Origin: Panorpa germanica
Lineage: Eukaryota > Arthropoda > Insecta > Mecoptera > Panorpidae
Assembly (NCBI GenBank): GCA_963678705.1
Contig: OY783207.1
Span: 23,410,001-23,474,000 of the forward strand
DNA length: 64,000 nt
Direction: 5' to 3'
A model generated the notes under the pieces. That model was not told the DNA's origin. It did no database searches and saw only the letters and a program-made list of their open reading frames with translations. Positions 1 to 11,774 of the stretch are shown one piece after another. Position 1 is the stretch's first letter. The number at the start of each line of letters is the position of its first letter. A program made the translations under genes and the position numbers.

Positions 1-452
1 TCGGCCATTTGTATGACGTGAAATTCATTTTATACGTCAGTTATTTGATGAGTAGGTCACTGCTGTAGTAATGTTTTGTAGCAGTTGGTAGTCGAAATAA
101 TCAAGTCTATTCAAAGAATAATAAGTTTTTATTTTATTTAACCCTGTTACGGCAGACATAATATTGAAATTTTATTGTTCCTTGAAATAGCTGTAAATAA
201 TATTTGATATTTTGATATATAAATACATATAGCAGAGACTTATGAGCTGTAAGGTTGGTAACGTTACACAAGGATTGTGATGTCACATGCAGTTGGAATG
301 TGAAAAACGTTGAATCCCTTTAATAATTAAAGAGACAAAATGACTTTTTATATGGAGTTATTAAAAAATAATTGAACATTTGAGGTTCTAGTAACCAACT
401 TTATCAATATGTAGTACACTTTTATAGAAATTAAGACATAGGACACAAGCCC
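1..452 (-). mobile_element. Family B non-autonomous DNA element, cut by window edge
   Basis: Reverse-complement copy of the ~630 bp family B repeat that is complete at 27684-28310 and 4240-4870. It ends at 452 in the terminal motif ggacacaagccc, the inverted form of the gggcttgtgtcc that opens the other copies. The far terminus lies outside the window. No coding capacity is visible. The terminal inverted repeats and lack of an ORF suggest a MITE mobilised in trans. Confidence 0.75.
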
Positions 453-1098
453 ATGTTAAATACGTAACGGTACGTCACATCCTGATTATCTAAATAGACG
501 ACGCTACACGCTAGAAATTAAGGAGCATAAATGTTGCAGTAAATTTCTCGGTAAAGTAATTTTTTTTTGCATCTTTCTTTAACACTAAGTACTGGGAGTT
601 GTTTTCAGTCAATATTTTCCAAGTATTTGTTCAATACATGTTCTACAGTATGTTAATTTCTATGACAAGTTCATTTTAATAGAGAACGCATCAGTTGGAC
701 ATCACCGGAAGTTGTTAATCACAGGCTGTGAGTCCTCTGACGACTCCTGACTCCCGGACCGCACGCGCAAGCGCATTTAGACGTCATCCCCTCTATACCT
801 CTTGTCCTCATCCAAACACTGTCCCAAGGATTTGTGGAGAATCAGCTGATTGTAACAAGTGGTACAATGTTCTTACAATTGTAAATTAAAATGATGAGAA
901 ATGAGGGTACCATAATTAATAGAGCTGCGGAGTCCGTATAAAAAACATCACAATCCGACTCTGAACAAATGAACTACAAAGTAATTTTAGAGTGTGTGCA
1001 ATAGAAATAGAAATTATTGAAAATTTGAGTTGAATTCAAATTGAAATGAATCCAAATTTGTAAACCTGATAGCGATGGTTTGTGGCCTTACTATAGCC
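453..1098. other. Intergenic, no gene seen
   Basis: Mostly AT-rich with no supported ORF. A short GC-richer patch at about 690-800 (ccggaccgcacgcgcaagcg) stands out, but it shows no splice sites or codon structure I can use. Confidence 0.5.
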
Positions 1099-1750
1099 TT
1101 AAGGAGGGGGTTACTTTTTTTAAATTTGTATTAATGTACAACATATTAAGTCTATTGTGTGAAAATTTGAAGTCGATTGGAGTAAAAATGTAGGAGATAT
1201 AGAGTTTTAAGTCTTCACCTGTCTGGTCTGGTTCTCCTTTCTTTGAAACTTTTAAATGTGTTTTTTCACACATAGCTTTTTCAGAGTCGGTGTCCTCTCT
1301 AGCTCAAAATCTACTGGACCAATTCTTTTGAAACTTTGCACATACTTTCTTTACATAAATGCCAAGGTAACACTGTCGAGTTTTTTTATTTTTTTATTTT
1401 ACCGTCTTTTAAAATAACAAAGTTTCTGATTTTTTTCATGAAAAATCGATATTTTGACTTTTAAGTGCTGTAAAAAATTGAATAATCAATAAAAAAAGAA
1501 AAACTCGACAGCGTTACCTGCAAAAATTTATCAATTATTGAAATCATTTTGGTTTTTCGATTTCAGAAAATCCAGTGATGAGTTATGAGTGGCACTGCAA
1601 TGTTACTTTTTTTTGTGACGTCTGCGGAGATTCATTGTCAATGCCTCATTTCTTGATATTTATTTATGAAAATTTCACAAAGTATTCTTCAAATGTTATT
1701 TTATCATGTAGTAATTATAGAAATAATTATATATTAACTGTGTCGTAAAT
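1099..1750 (+). mobile_element. Family A TTAA-flanked element, copy 1
   Basis: Starts ccttaaggaggggg and then runs through the family A signature (acaacatattaag, gaagtcgattggagta, agctcaaaatctactgg, ccagtgatgagttatgagtgg) and ends near tgtgtcgt, just short of the terminus. It is colinear with the copies at 20030, 26571, 33645 and 40333. No ORF is shared in frame between copies, so this is a non-autonomous element. Confidence 0.75.
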
Positions 1751-1936
1751 GACAGCAGCTTTTATAAACTCTAATTAATATTCTACTGGTAAATCATTTT
1801 GGATCTTCAATTTAACCCTGGGATTATTTAAATAAGGACTTTGACTCTATTGCATGGTATATGTATATATAGATATTTATATAATATATAATACAAAATG
1901 TAATTAGACAATATATTAGGAACCAAGATCAAATAT

Positions 1937-2270
1937 TTGTTACGTTATTTGGACAGGAACTTCCGGCGCTTAGCGTCAACGTGGGCATCGCCGTCGTTGC
2001 CACAGTGGCTCGGTTCTAGCAGCCGGTATGGCACCATTCTACTCCAGGGGGGACTGAGAGAAGCTGAGAGGGAGGAGAGGGTATTAAGTGTGTTACTTGT
2101 TGAGGTGCAACACTCGCTGACATACTTAGAAGAGAAGATGAGCGCGTATCCAGAGAATCAGCCGGGATCTCTGCCTCTGGAACGTAAACGCCCGTGATCT
2201 GGGCTCTGAATTTAGAGCCCAGCAGACTGAGCGCTTCCAGGAAATTTGGCAACTCGAGAATATGGTACAA
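1937..2270. other. GC-rich block open on both strands
   Basis: About 330 bp of clearly higher GC than its surroundings. An 86-codon frame is open on the plus strand (1937-2197), and an 84-codon frame on the minus strand (2270-2016). A plus-strand acceptor-like ggacag precedes the block at about 1959. A 24 bp near-palindrome (arms CTGGGCTCT / AGAGCCCAG) lies at 2199-2222. Neither product is recognisable. It could be an exon, a promoter CpG-like block or a foreign insertion, and I cannot tell which. Confidence 0.3.
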
Positions 2271-4239
2271 GTATATTTATTGTTAGTTTATTTAAACTGT
2301 ATCATGTGTTTTTGCCTCTCTCTCTCGTATTGCTTCGAATACAAATGATTCGAACTTTGATTATTAATACCTAGAGTACGAAACGGTCAACCAACTTCAA
2401 ATTTCAGGATAATTAGATAATGATGTTCTTTATAAGTGTACAAAATTTTATAGCAATCGCACATGAAACACGATAACTGACTTAAGTTTAAAAATAAATT
2501 AAAATAACGATTGACTATAGGTTCCAGATAAAAAACAATAATTGCAATAGTCCCCCTCACCATTTAATTACGTCACTGACCAATCAAACGTATCGTGGCT
2601 TGGACCCCTTAAACTGTGACCTGCATTAACGCACTGTCCAATGATCCGTTACATAACATTAATATATATGTATACATAACATATATAACACATTAAAATT
2701 TAATGTTTTTTTTTTGTTTTGAATTTGTGATATTATGGGAATATTTATAGCTGAAATGTAATTTCCCACGGTTGGTACACCTGCTTAGTTGTTGACGAGC
2801 TATTTCTTAGTACTTTTAGTCCCCTATCAGTTAATGCCAACCTCGTAAACACCCCCGCTTATGTAAAAATGCATATTTAGGGCGTTTCGGAAATATTTAA
2901 ATTAAATTTTATAAATAGGTATATAAAAATATGTTTTGTATATTACTGATGATTAGGGTTTGCCTAATAAGGTCCTGGTCGGGTATTCAACAGAGTTACA
3001 TTTCTTCCAGGACCTTATCCGACTTCTAAAAAGTCTTGTTTGTATCCATATTTAGATGTTTTAATAAAACTTAAAGTTTATTATTCATAATTATCACAAA
3101 AAAATATATTTTATTATGTTTTCATTGTTCCATAAATTATTTATAATATATATTTTTATTTATATTTTTAACTCTCGCATTAATAATATTTGAAATTTGT
3201 AATATAAAAGAAAGCAAAATAAAATAATTTACATTTAAATTCGTCGATATGTATTAAGCATGACATGTTAAACTAATTTTTGAAGATTTTTATAACTTAA
3301 TATTTTTTTTTAGTAAAAAATATTATTTTATAAAAATCCCTAAACAATAAATATATTAAAATATATATTATATACAGTAGGTTTTAATGAAAACAAATAT
3401 ATTGACAGGTAACAATTATTCTGATGCTTCTACCAATGTGTAACACGAGATCTTCTAAATTACGTTATTATTAAAAATTATATTAATATCTGTAAAAAAA
3501 TTGTCCACAAATTGAATGAAAACATAATGTACCTTTATTTTCAAGATAACGCCCGCTTCCATGGGGGTGTTTCCATCTCGAAAATTCTAATTTGAATTCA
3601 CATTTATTCTTCACCTTTAACATGATAGAATAGAATTGCTGCATACACAAAATGTACGATCCATGTTGTTGTGTAATATCTGAATATGATCCCTTTTCCC
3701 CCACATAACCCCACGCAGATATTAAAACTATAATCCCCACCCCTCTAGAAGCGTTACGAGGTTTAAGAACGTACGTAAAGACTACTTAAAATATATTTTC
3801 GAAAGCAGCTTTATGCCATATACCATAATACATAAAATGCAGGTTATATATAAATAGCATTAAGTACATGTATTCGTTATGTCCGCGAGGTATAACCGGA
3901 AGTACGCTTCGGTGAACGCTTTGCCTGATTCGACTCTGTCGCCCTCTATATTATGCTAATAGTTTAGGTGGAAAAATATAAAATTATCATATTGAAAGAT
4001 AAAAATGTCAAATTAAAATTGCGAGGTCATGGCTAACAGATTTATGTTCGCGAAGTTGTCAACATCTGGTTTAAAAGTGTGATCATTTAACGTAATAATT
4101 TTTACCTAATTTTACCTATTGTTTTATTATACTTAGTTTCTTAGGTAATGTAAAAAAAATCTTTATTTATATATTTGATATATTTATATATTTATTGTTT
4201 ATGATTTTTCTAAAATGTTATTCTTTTAAAGTAAGCAAT
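2271..4239. other. AT-rich intergenic with one perfect hairpin
   Basis: No gene is supported. It contains the 12 bp perfect inverted repeat ATAAGGTCCTGG / CCAGGACCTTAT at 2967-2978 and 3007-3018, and a small GC-richer patch at about 3885-3960. Confidence 0.5.
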
Positions 4240-4870
4240 GGGCTTGTGTCCTATCTCTTAATTTCTACAAAAGTGTACCACATATTGATAAAGTGGGTTA
4301 CTAGAACCCCAAATGTCCAATTATTTTTTAATAACTCCTTATATGTTAGGATATATTAACAATTAAAGAAGTCATTTTGTCTCTTTAATTATTAAAGGGA
4401 TTCAACGTTGTACACATTCCAAGTGCATGTGACATCACAATCCTTGTGTAAGGTTACCAACCTTACAGATCATAAATCTTTGCTATATGTATTTATATAT
4501 CAAAATATCAAATATTATTTACAGCTATTTCAAGGAACAGTCAAATTTCAATATTATGTCTGCCGTAACAGGGTCAAATAAAATAAAAACTTATTATTCT
4601 TTGATTTGACTTGATTATTTGACTACCAACAGCTACAAAACATTACCACAGCACTGACCAACTCAACAAATAACTGACGTTAAAATGCATTTCACGTCAT
4701 ACAAATGTCCGACCATTTCTAGCGCTAAAACTACAGTTCAAACTTTTAATTGCTATATCTCCGTCAACATTTAGATATTTAATAAAGTAGACACGCCAAT
4801 ACACATTTATTAACATCAATTTCAATCAACAATTGAAAAATCGACCACTAAAAAATGAGTACACAAGCCC
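4240..4870 (+). mobile_element. Family B element, complete copy
   Basis: Runs from gggcttgtgtcc to acacaagccc, so both terminal inverted repeats are present, and it is ~630 bp long. The internal sequence matches the copy at 27684-28310 nearly throughout. It has no transposase and fits a MITE. It lies in the opposite orientation to the copy at 1-452, 3.8 kb away. Confidence 0.8.
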
Positions 4871-5693
4871 ATTCATTACTCATAAAAAAAATATTAAATG
4901 TTAAAAATGTTAAAAAATTATTTTGTATATTTTTAAAATCCCGTAATGTAATAGTAAAGTTACATTTATTTTAATTAGTTTATTATTAAATATTATTACT
5001 ATGAGAGTTTAGGATAAATAAAATAAAAATAAAGTAGTAAATATTACTTCCAATACCATAACTTCTAAGATTAATGACTTCACTCAATTCCTTTTTAATT
5101 TGACACGAATTCCAAAATGATCTTCATTAATATTAAAAAACAAAAAGGGTTCAACAATTAATATCTAAAACACTTTAATACCACAAATCGTAACCAAATT
5201 AAGATTCGGATCTACAAATCTTTATTAATTTGTCAGGTTCTGTCTTCTATTTAATTACCCCTATCTTTAGGGGTTGTTAGTCGTTAATCGAGGCGTTTAT
5301 TAGGTCCTCGGGGTATCATGACTCATTCATTACCTCCGCGCCGCCCCCCTACTTCAAACGTAGTTCCTTATTACCACCTGAGGGTTAAACTGGAAAAGTA
5401 TCGGCTTGTCTTGTTTAAATACAAGTAGCGCAACTTAAGTAACGGAGTTAAAATTACTTCAGTTTGGTATAATTAAGACTACTGGAGGTTCCATACAATT
5501 TTTTATATAAACTCACTGTTGTATATCGACAATGAAACATTTAAATGCTTATAGAGCTTCTATAGAATACCAAATTTGAATTATTTCAGATTGGGAACAA
5601 TTCATCATATTATTGAGTAATTTGGCGTCGTCTTTTCAGTTGCCAGCTAACTACAGACTATTAACTAAGACCGAAGAGGTAATACAGTTGAAA
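4871..5693. other. AT-rich intergenic, nothing recognised
   Basis: No supported ORF and no repeat I can assign. A GC-richer patch sits near 5320-5370. Confidence 0.4.
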
Positions 5694-5780
5694 TTACGAG
5701 AGATCGCCGGTGACTCATGCTTAAAATACGTATAAATCCGCGATATGATAATAAATCTTATCTTATTCGTTCCTATATGC
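5694..5780 (+). mobile_element. Family E element, left half only
   Basis: The stretch acgagagatcgccggtgact through tatcttattcgttcctatat matches the left half of the family E copy at 39405-39604. Beyond about 5780 it gives way to LINE 3' sequence. Confidence 0.5.
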
Positions 5781-6340
5781 AGTATTATTATTAATATAAT
5801 TTTTATTGTAATGTTTTTGCTATTAGGCACTACATTCTACCGCCTTAAATCATTAAATTACATACCATTGTGCTTAATTACATACCATAATTCAAATTAC
5901 AAAAGTTCGGCGGCGACTCACACTTAAAACAAGTTGTGGGGTATAAACTGCAATAAGATAAAATTCATTATCGTATTATAGATTTATACCACTCTTATAG
6001 TCTCTTTTAAGTATAAGTCGCCGCCAAACTATCGTGATTTGGACTATATCTACCTATTCTTACTCCTTCCAAAAGAAAAATACAAACAAAACAGATAAAT
6101 GAAAAACCCTATTGCTTCTCTCTTCCTGCTACTCTCCCTCCTGCCTCTACTCTGCTTTTCCTTCTCTTTTCTCGCTCCTTCTCTCTATCTCCGCCATTCA
6201 CTGCCTCCCTTTAATAACTGCACAATCTTCTTTTCACTTTTTACTCCTTTCTCACATGAATACTTAATGTGCTCCAACGTTTGTGACCATACGATCGATC
6301 TTAATTTTCCTAATCATCAATAATTTATCTGAAAATCGTG
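5781..6340 (-). mobile_element. LINE 3' end remnant, interrupted by family E
   Basis: The reverse complement carries the 3' end of the LINE seen at 29165-29860. The shared stretches are the ggcactacattct segment, then after an interruption the pyrimidine-rich Leu/Ser-coding antisense block with ttctcacatgaatacttaatg. The sense frame there encodes a tail like HIK..CEK found in the 29.5 and 35.9 kb copies. A family E element sits inside it at 5903-6036. It is a 5'-truncated relic. Confidence 0.6.
5903..6036 (-). mobile_element. Family E MITE, internally shortened
   Basis: Termini are gttcggcggcgact at the left and agtcgccgccaaactatcg at the right, an inverted pair. The reverse complement matches 39405-39604 except for ~55 bp absent from the middle. 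It is inserted in the LINE relic at 5781-6340. Confidence 0.7.
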
Positions 6341-9300
6341 TGTATCACACAGCATCTTCGTTCCGCTCCGCCAAAATGAATTTAAAAGCCTCCCAGATTC
6401 AAACAAACACATGTAGGTATTCTACGGCATGTGTCTAAAAAACGATTTCACTCTGATCGTATTATACACCAATTAACAAATGAATTAGTTTCAGAAAGTT
6501 ATTGTTCTAAATCTGACACGATTCTGTTTGATCAGACTTATCGAAAACAGCTGTTTAAAATCGTCTTATTATTTTATTTCTTTTTTGATAATTTTATAAA
6601 AGAAAAAAAAATTAAATTTATTACATATATCAAAACATCAGAATACAAAATGATCAGCGCTGTTGAAACTTACGGAAGGATATTATGAAAGAAGAATAAA
6701 TAAACAAAACATAGATCGCAGGGGGAGAGAGGAGGATGTGAGAGGAAGTATGAGAAGACGTTATTCGCGGTGCTGACTCCGGGAGACGAGGTTAAGGTCT
6801 ATTTCCAGTTGCATTTAGTCGTCGACTATTTTTATATCACTCTGGCTAATTTCCGCTACAATATAAAAATATCTCGAGTGTTTTAAATGAGATGATACCT
6901 TTTTGATAGCCCGCCATTTTTGTTGTATGCTATCCCGATAGTCCACATTTTACAGGAGTGTAGTGTACACTTTAACAATTTGTTACTACATCTCCACATA
7001 ATTAACAAACTGATTTTAATAACAAAAACATCTTATAAAAGTAACAGGTCGATTTCATAAATATTGAGAAAACTACCTGATGGCAAACAGAAATTTTTCT
7101 GCAAGTGTGAATTGCCTGTACTACAACTAAACGATAGAAGTACCATCTACCGGAAGAATTATATTGCACAGAAATGGGATGTTTATATAAAAATATGAAC
7201 ACGAATTAAATTTATTTGATTGAAAAAAAAAACTGTTGAACTTTCAAAAATATGTATTTTACCAGTATGACAACATTATGTGTGTGTGTGTGTATTTGAC
7301 AGATATTTAAAGAGCAAAAATTTAAGGCTATGCTTCCAACAGTCAAATTACTCGAAGTGGAAATACGAATATTTAACCGAAAACAAATTTCTTAAGTGTA
7401 ATTTTCCACTAGATGTTGTAAGGATCCTAATGAGGCTCCTGATAAGGCGCAGGTAGAAAATGTAACGCGGTTGCCTCACCATGACCTTACCAGGTTAACC
7501 TCATAAGGTTTTAGTATGAGAAAACGTTGTATAATTTTTGAATACAATCAAAAAGTAAACAGTTCTCTTAAACTGAAAGATCTTTCGTCATCATTTAGGG
7601 GTTACCAAAGATTTAATAACAGCCTCGGCTCCAGACCTTTTTGAGACAGTATTGTCCCTTCTAGAGACCAGAAAATGCACTTATGATCTTGCAAAAATCT
7701 TATCTTATCCAATATTTAACACTCGTAATAAACTGAGCGATATTATTTATTGAATAAATTTAGAAATTAATCTTAACCTACTTGCATGCAAGTTACTTGA
7801 TTGTTAACATTAAATATAGCAATAAATCTAACTGAAAGCGGAAAGGGATACCCTTTAATAGCGAAGTACAAAATAGCGCACAGTGGTCCAGAGACATCAG
7901 CTATAATACTCTAATCCAAAATAGAATTTGTTTGACTATGAAAACGCTACTTCCGGTGCTAAGATCTGTTTAAATATAATTTATTCATATTTATATATAT
8001 ATATATATATATATACCGGATATTATATTGTTTTGATATTAAAAAAAAGAACTAAAATTAATGAGTTAGTCGACATGTTTAGGAAAACGTCAAGATGAGA
8101 AAAGATTAACACATTTCTTAAAAATTTGTTGTAATTTAAGAAAATTACACAGCTTCAGCTAATGAGTAGAAAAAAAGTCTTTTATCTTTTAATTATGTAA
8201 AATTTGCATTTATTATAAATCTCGTAAATGTTTCAACAGCGCAATTACCTTATTAGTTTATTGATCATTATTATTCTTCGGTAAGTTATGTGGCTAATTA
8301 GAAACTATCATCAAAGCTGAATCAACATTATTAACCGATGGACGGGATTTTAAAAAGAAAGCACTGATTAAAATTGTTAGAAGAGGAACTTGTAACATGA
8401 ATTGGACTTTTGTGATATTCATTTCTTTGTTAACCCTGAGTGTGTACACTGGGTCTTTTAAGGAACAGTTGAAATTTCAAACTCCTATTTATCTCTAATA
8501 AGTTTTTGAAGATGGGTGACCATTCAACGGGTAAACTAGAAAAGCGAAAACCATGTTGTGAAGGAAAACAAAAAAACAATGCATTCTTGTGTATCGTGCG
8601 GTGTGCCGGTTTGCGATAATTATCGTAGCCACTTTTATCCCAGTTGCGCACCGTAAATTATTTACTATTATTAATTATTATTTCATAACTTTTTTCAACG
8701 TATTTTCAACAATAAAAACATATTTTGTGCTGAATAATCACCACAATTTTATGCGTAAAATATTCCCCAATTTCAGGTGCACAAATAATTCAACTTTTTG
8801 GAGCCCACGCCAAAAACACTACATTCTTTCGAAAACTTATAGTCTAAGGTAAAAAAGCCTACAACCGTTTTTCTTAATATTTCTTTGTTATAAAGTTATG
8901 AATTATTTAACAATATTCCATTTTTTCCGCGTTTTTTACTATTTGTGAATTTTTATTAACTACGGTTTTAAACTTTGGACTTTGGTGACTTCTGGACCAT
9001 GTAGTAGACACTTCAAGAAGTAATCCAGAATTTTTTCAGATTTTTTCAAAACTTAGAAAACTCGAAAAACTCTATGACTTGAAAATATTGGCAAATAAAA
9101 GTTGCATTTTCAGTGTAATAGTGGTTCCTCTCATACTGAAACAAACTTCTTGTGACCTACAACTTTTTCAGAAGGATGAATTCTAGAAATTTAAATATCT
9201 ATATCTGACAACTGTCTTAAAGCAGTCCTGTCTCTATTGTGCGCTCTTCCTAAGGTTAGGCGATTAATATGTGTAAGGATAACCACAACCATCTATTTCA

Positions 9301-9540
9301 ATATCATAAATTAACATATAGTTTACATTTAAGATTTCTTTGTTTATATCATATATATATTAACCTATTATAACCTTATATTAATCGTATTTTTTTTTAA
9401 ATATATGTAAATTTATAAATAATTATAAAAATAAACAATCAAAACCCTACGTTCACACAGTTTGTATTAATTATAATTGAGCTTTAAACTTTTAAACACA
9501 ACTTCGTTTAATTTATCTATTTTCGTTTAATTAACCAGTT
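6341..9540. other. AT-rich intergenic, no supported gene
   Basis: Contains short microsatellites: a (GT)n run near 7278-7294 and a (TA)n run near 7997-8016. Frames at 8430-8651 (minus) and 8589-8852 (plus) overlap on opposite strands, resemble nothing I know and lack codon character. No RNA gene was seen. Confidence 0.4.
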
Positions 9541-9715
9541 GTATATATAGGGTGCCCCAAAGGACAATTTCAATTTGATCGACTCACTCACTGTCTTACA
9601 ATTATTTTGCCTTTTCATTCCACTTATTTTTGTTTACATTAACCTACAATTTAAATCTTATTTACAATTACAAGCTATCTGTCCTTCCCTCTTTCCTTGC
9701 ACTACCCCCTCTAGG

Positions 9716-10055
9716 CAGAGGCGGTCTTTGGGGGTGGCAAGCAGGGCAACCGCTCGGGGCTTCGCATTCTCGCGCAACAAGCCAAGTACAAAAATTCATT
9801 ACTATATATGTATTTGAATCTCGCGCCTCGCCCTTTAAAAATCCCATTGGAATCACTGCGTATATCTTTTAAGGCATTCATGTGCCTTAGTTTATCATCA
9901 TTAATATTTGTCGTCTTTGTGCTTGTTAACTTTTATAAAACTTCCAATATAAAATTTTATTTCTCGTCAATTATCAATCATCAAAAATACTTACTTCTTA
10001 CAATTTACATAAATTATATAAAGAACAAGTGCCTCGCAAAAATCGGCCGCCCCTT
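9716..10055 (+). mobile_element. Family C hAT-like MITE with 8 bp target duplication
   Basis: Begins cagaggcggtc and ends ggccgcccctt, imperfect inverted repeats. It is flanked by cctctagg (9708-9715) and cctgtagg (10056-10063), an 8 bp target duplication with one mismatch. Eight-base duplications and CAG-type ends are hallmarks of the hAT superfamily. At 340 bp and without an ORF it is non-autonomous. It is inserted into a LINE relic. Confidence 0.75.
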
Positions 10056-10063
10056 CCTGTAGG

Positions 10064-10300
10064 CTTAATCACTTTCCTCCTTATCCCAAGACATACTCCT
10101 AATGTGTTTCAATTTCTCGTTTTCCTTCCAACTACACGTTTTCTCGTCCTCATTTCTTCGTTGCCTACTCTAAACCTTGCGATCATTCTCATTTCTTTCT
10201 TTCCCTGCTTTTCCATGTACTCCAGCATTCTCTTCGTCCACAATATTTGACTGGCTTTTAGGATCTCGATCCTTTTTTCGCCATACAACATTTACATTCT
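10064..10300 (-). mobile_element. LINE ORF2 C-terminal fragment
   Basis: The minus-strand frame 10291-10109 reads through MEKQGKKEMRMIARFRVGNE. The ARFRxGNE motif also occurs in the related relic at 29845-29483 (ARFRLGNEK). This is the region just before the CCHC-like tail of a non-LTR ORF2 common in hymenopteran genomes. The rest of the element continues on the other side of the family C insert. Confidence 0.6.
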
Positions 10301-10428
10301 CAATAAACTCAAACTACAAATTTTTATAGACACCAAACAATATTTTCTCCTTATGATAAATCCAATTCACATTTCGATTTAAAAAAATACATTTTCCAAT
10401 GTCTTTTAGGACACCCTGTATATATTAC

Positions 10429-10845
10429 AATAATACTTGTTTTATTTTTATTATTATTTCGTAGTTGTTGGTTGGTATCACTGGTCAGGTAGAGGTACTG
10501 TGATGACGTCATACGTGGTGGGAACTTCAGGCAGGTGTTCTTTATCCAAGTAAAGGTATAAATACAAAAATGAACATCAAGCATCTATCGCCCTTGACTC
10601 GTTAATGATTTAAGATTACCATACATAAAACAATCATTTGTGAATTGAAGGCAATACAGGAGAAACTTATAATTTAACTAATAATATGTGATACGAGGGT
10701 AATTTGATAATTCAGTGACTCATTGAAATTCCCGTGCAGTTCCCGTCAACTACCTATTAATCTATTAATAGACAGTGCTGAATTTTAAGCAAGCTGCGTC
10801 ATTTATTTTATGTTTGAAAGCATTGACTGTGTAATCACTATGGCG
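10429..10845. other. Intergenic, nothing recognised
   Basis: No gene or assigned repeat. The minus frame 10584-10351 has no recognisable product. Confidence 0.4.
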
Positions 10846-10942
10846 AAAATGCATAAATTGGGCTAAGAACTGTTACCCCATCCAGCATATACTCTAGAAT
10901 TAGCCCCCTGCGACTATTTCCTGTTTCCAAAACTAAAGAAAT
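10846..10942 (+). pseudogene. mariner transposase fragment (DD34D region)
   Basis: In frame from about 10854 the sequence reads MAKMHKLG, a TAA stop at 10863-10865, then ELLPHPAYTLELAPCDYFLF and PKLKKW. This is the well-known mariner segment HELGFELLPHPPYSPDLAPSDYFLF that carries the last catalytic Asp. It is a dead fragment of fewer than 40 codons, cut on the right by the family C copy that starts at 10942. Its subfamily cannot be assigned from this length. Confidence 0.8.
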
Positions 10943-11325
10943 GGCTGTGCCTTAGGGGGTGTAAGTAGGGCAACCGCCTAGGGCCTCGCATTTTCGCGCA
11001 ACAACCCAAATAGAAAAATTCATTACTATATATTTATTTGAATATCGCGCCTAGCTCTTTAGAAATCCCACTAGAATCACGGCGTATATCTTTTAAGTCA
11101 TTCATGTACCTTAGTTTATCATCATTAATATTTATCATCTTTGTGCTTGTTACCTTTTATAAAACTTCCAATATAAAATTTTATTTCTCGTCAATTATCA
11201 TCAAAAATACTTACTTACAATTTACATAAATTATACAAAGAACAAGTGCCTCGCAAAGATCTGTCACCCCGGGGGCTTGCAAAGATCTGCTGCCCGAGGC
11301 ATCGCAATGGCTAAGACCGTCTTTG
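10942..11325 (+). mobile_element. Family C hAT-like element, copy 2
   Basis: Shares the agggcaaccgcctagggcctcgc start and the caaagatctg ... ggctaagaccgtc end with the 31159-31534 copy, in opposite orientation. It is 40 bp longer than the copy at 9716 because the gcaaagatctg motif is present twice. The left terminus is degraded. It abuts and probably interrupts the mariner relic. Confidence 0.7.
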
Positions 11326-11335
11326 TCTATAGTAT

Positions 11336-11690
11336 AGTGGATTTAGCGCCACAGAGGACGGCCATATTTATGACGTAACATGTCTGTATTATTAATGGTA
11401 GGTCAGTTATTTTTCTATGAATAAGAGTTCTGTGTTGAATATGCTATCTCTTTTACGCTGTGTTATATAAAAGAGATGACAACTTTGCTGAGGTGATGTC
11501 ACATGTCTTGGAATGTTCTATAACGTTGAATACCTTTAATAATTAAAAGGACAAAATGACCTTTTTAATTGTTAATATCTCTTAACATATAAGGAGTTAT
11601 TATAAAGTAATTGGACATTTGGGGTCCTAGTAACCCACTTTATCGATATATAGTACACTTTTATAGAAATTAAGACATAGCGCGCAAATA
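11336..11690 (-). mobile_element. Diverged family B element, partial
   Basis: The reverse complement of family B is visible in the terminal half (gtcctagtaacccactttatcgatat, ttaagacatag). The middle is a variant carrying gctatctcttttacgctgtg, also present at 30672-31060. This indicates a second subfamily of B. Confidence 0.6.
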
Positions 11691-11774
11691 CATCGCCTGT
11701 GCATATATGCACCAAGTAAACGAATAATTTAAATGAGAAATGCAGTAATGCAGGTGCATACTGTGTCGGGGTTA

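Larger units (their letters stand above)
9541..10428. mobile_element. Composite element with inverted TATATA(CA)GGGTG ends
   Basis: The left end reads tatatagggtgccccaaaggac and the right end, inverted, reads tatatacagggtgtcctaaaagac. Between them lie LINE 3' sequence (9541-9707 and 10064-10300) and a hAT-like insert (9716-10055). The inverted ends may be the borders of an older element that captured LINE sequence, or a chance of two related ends. Confidence 0.4.
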
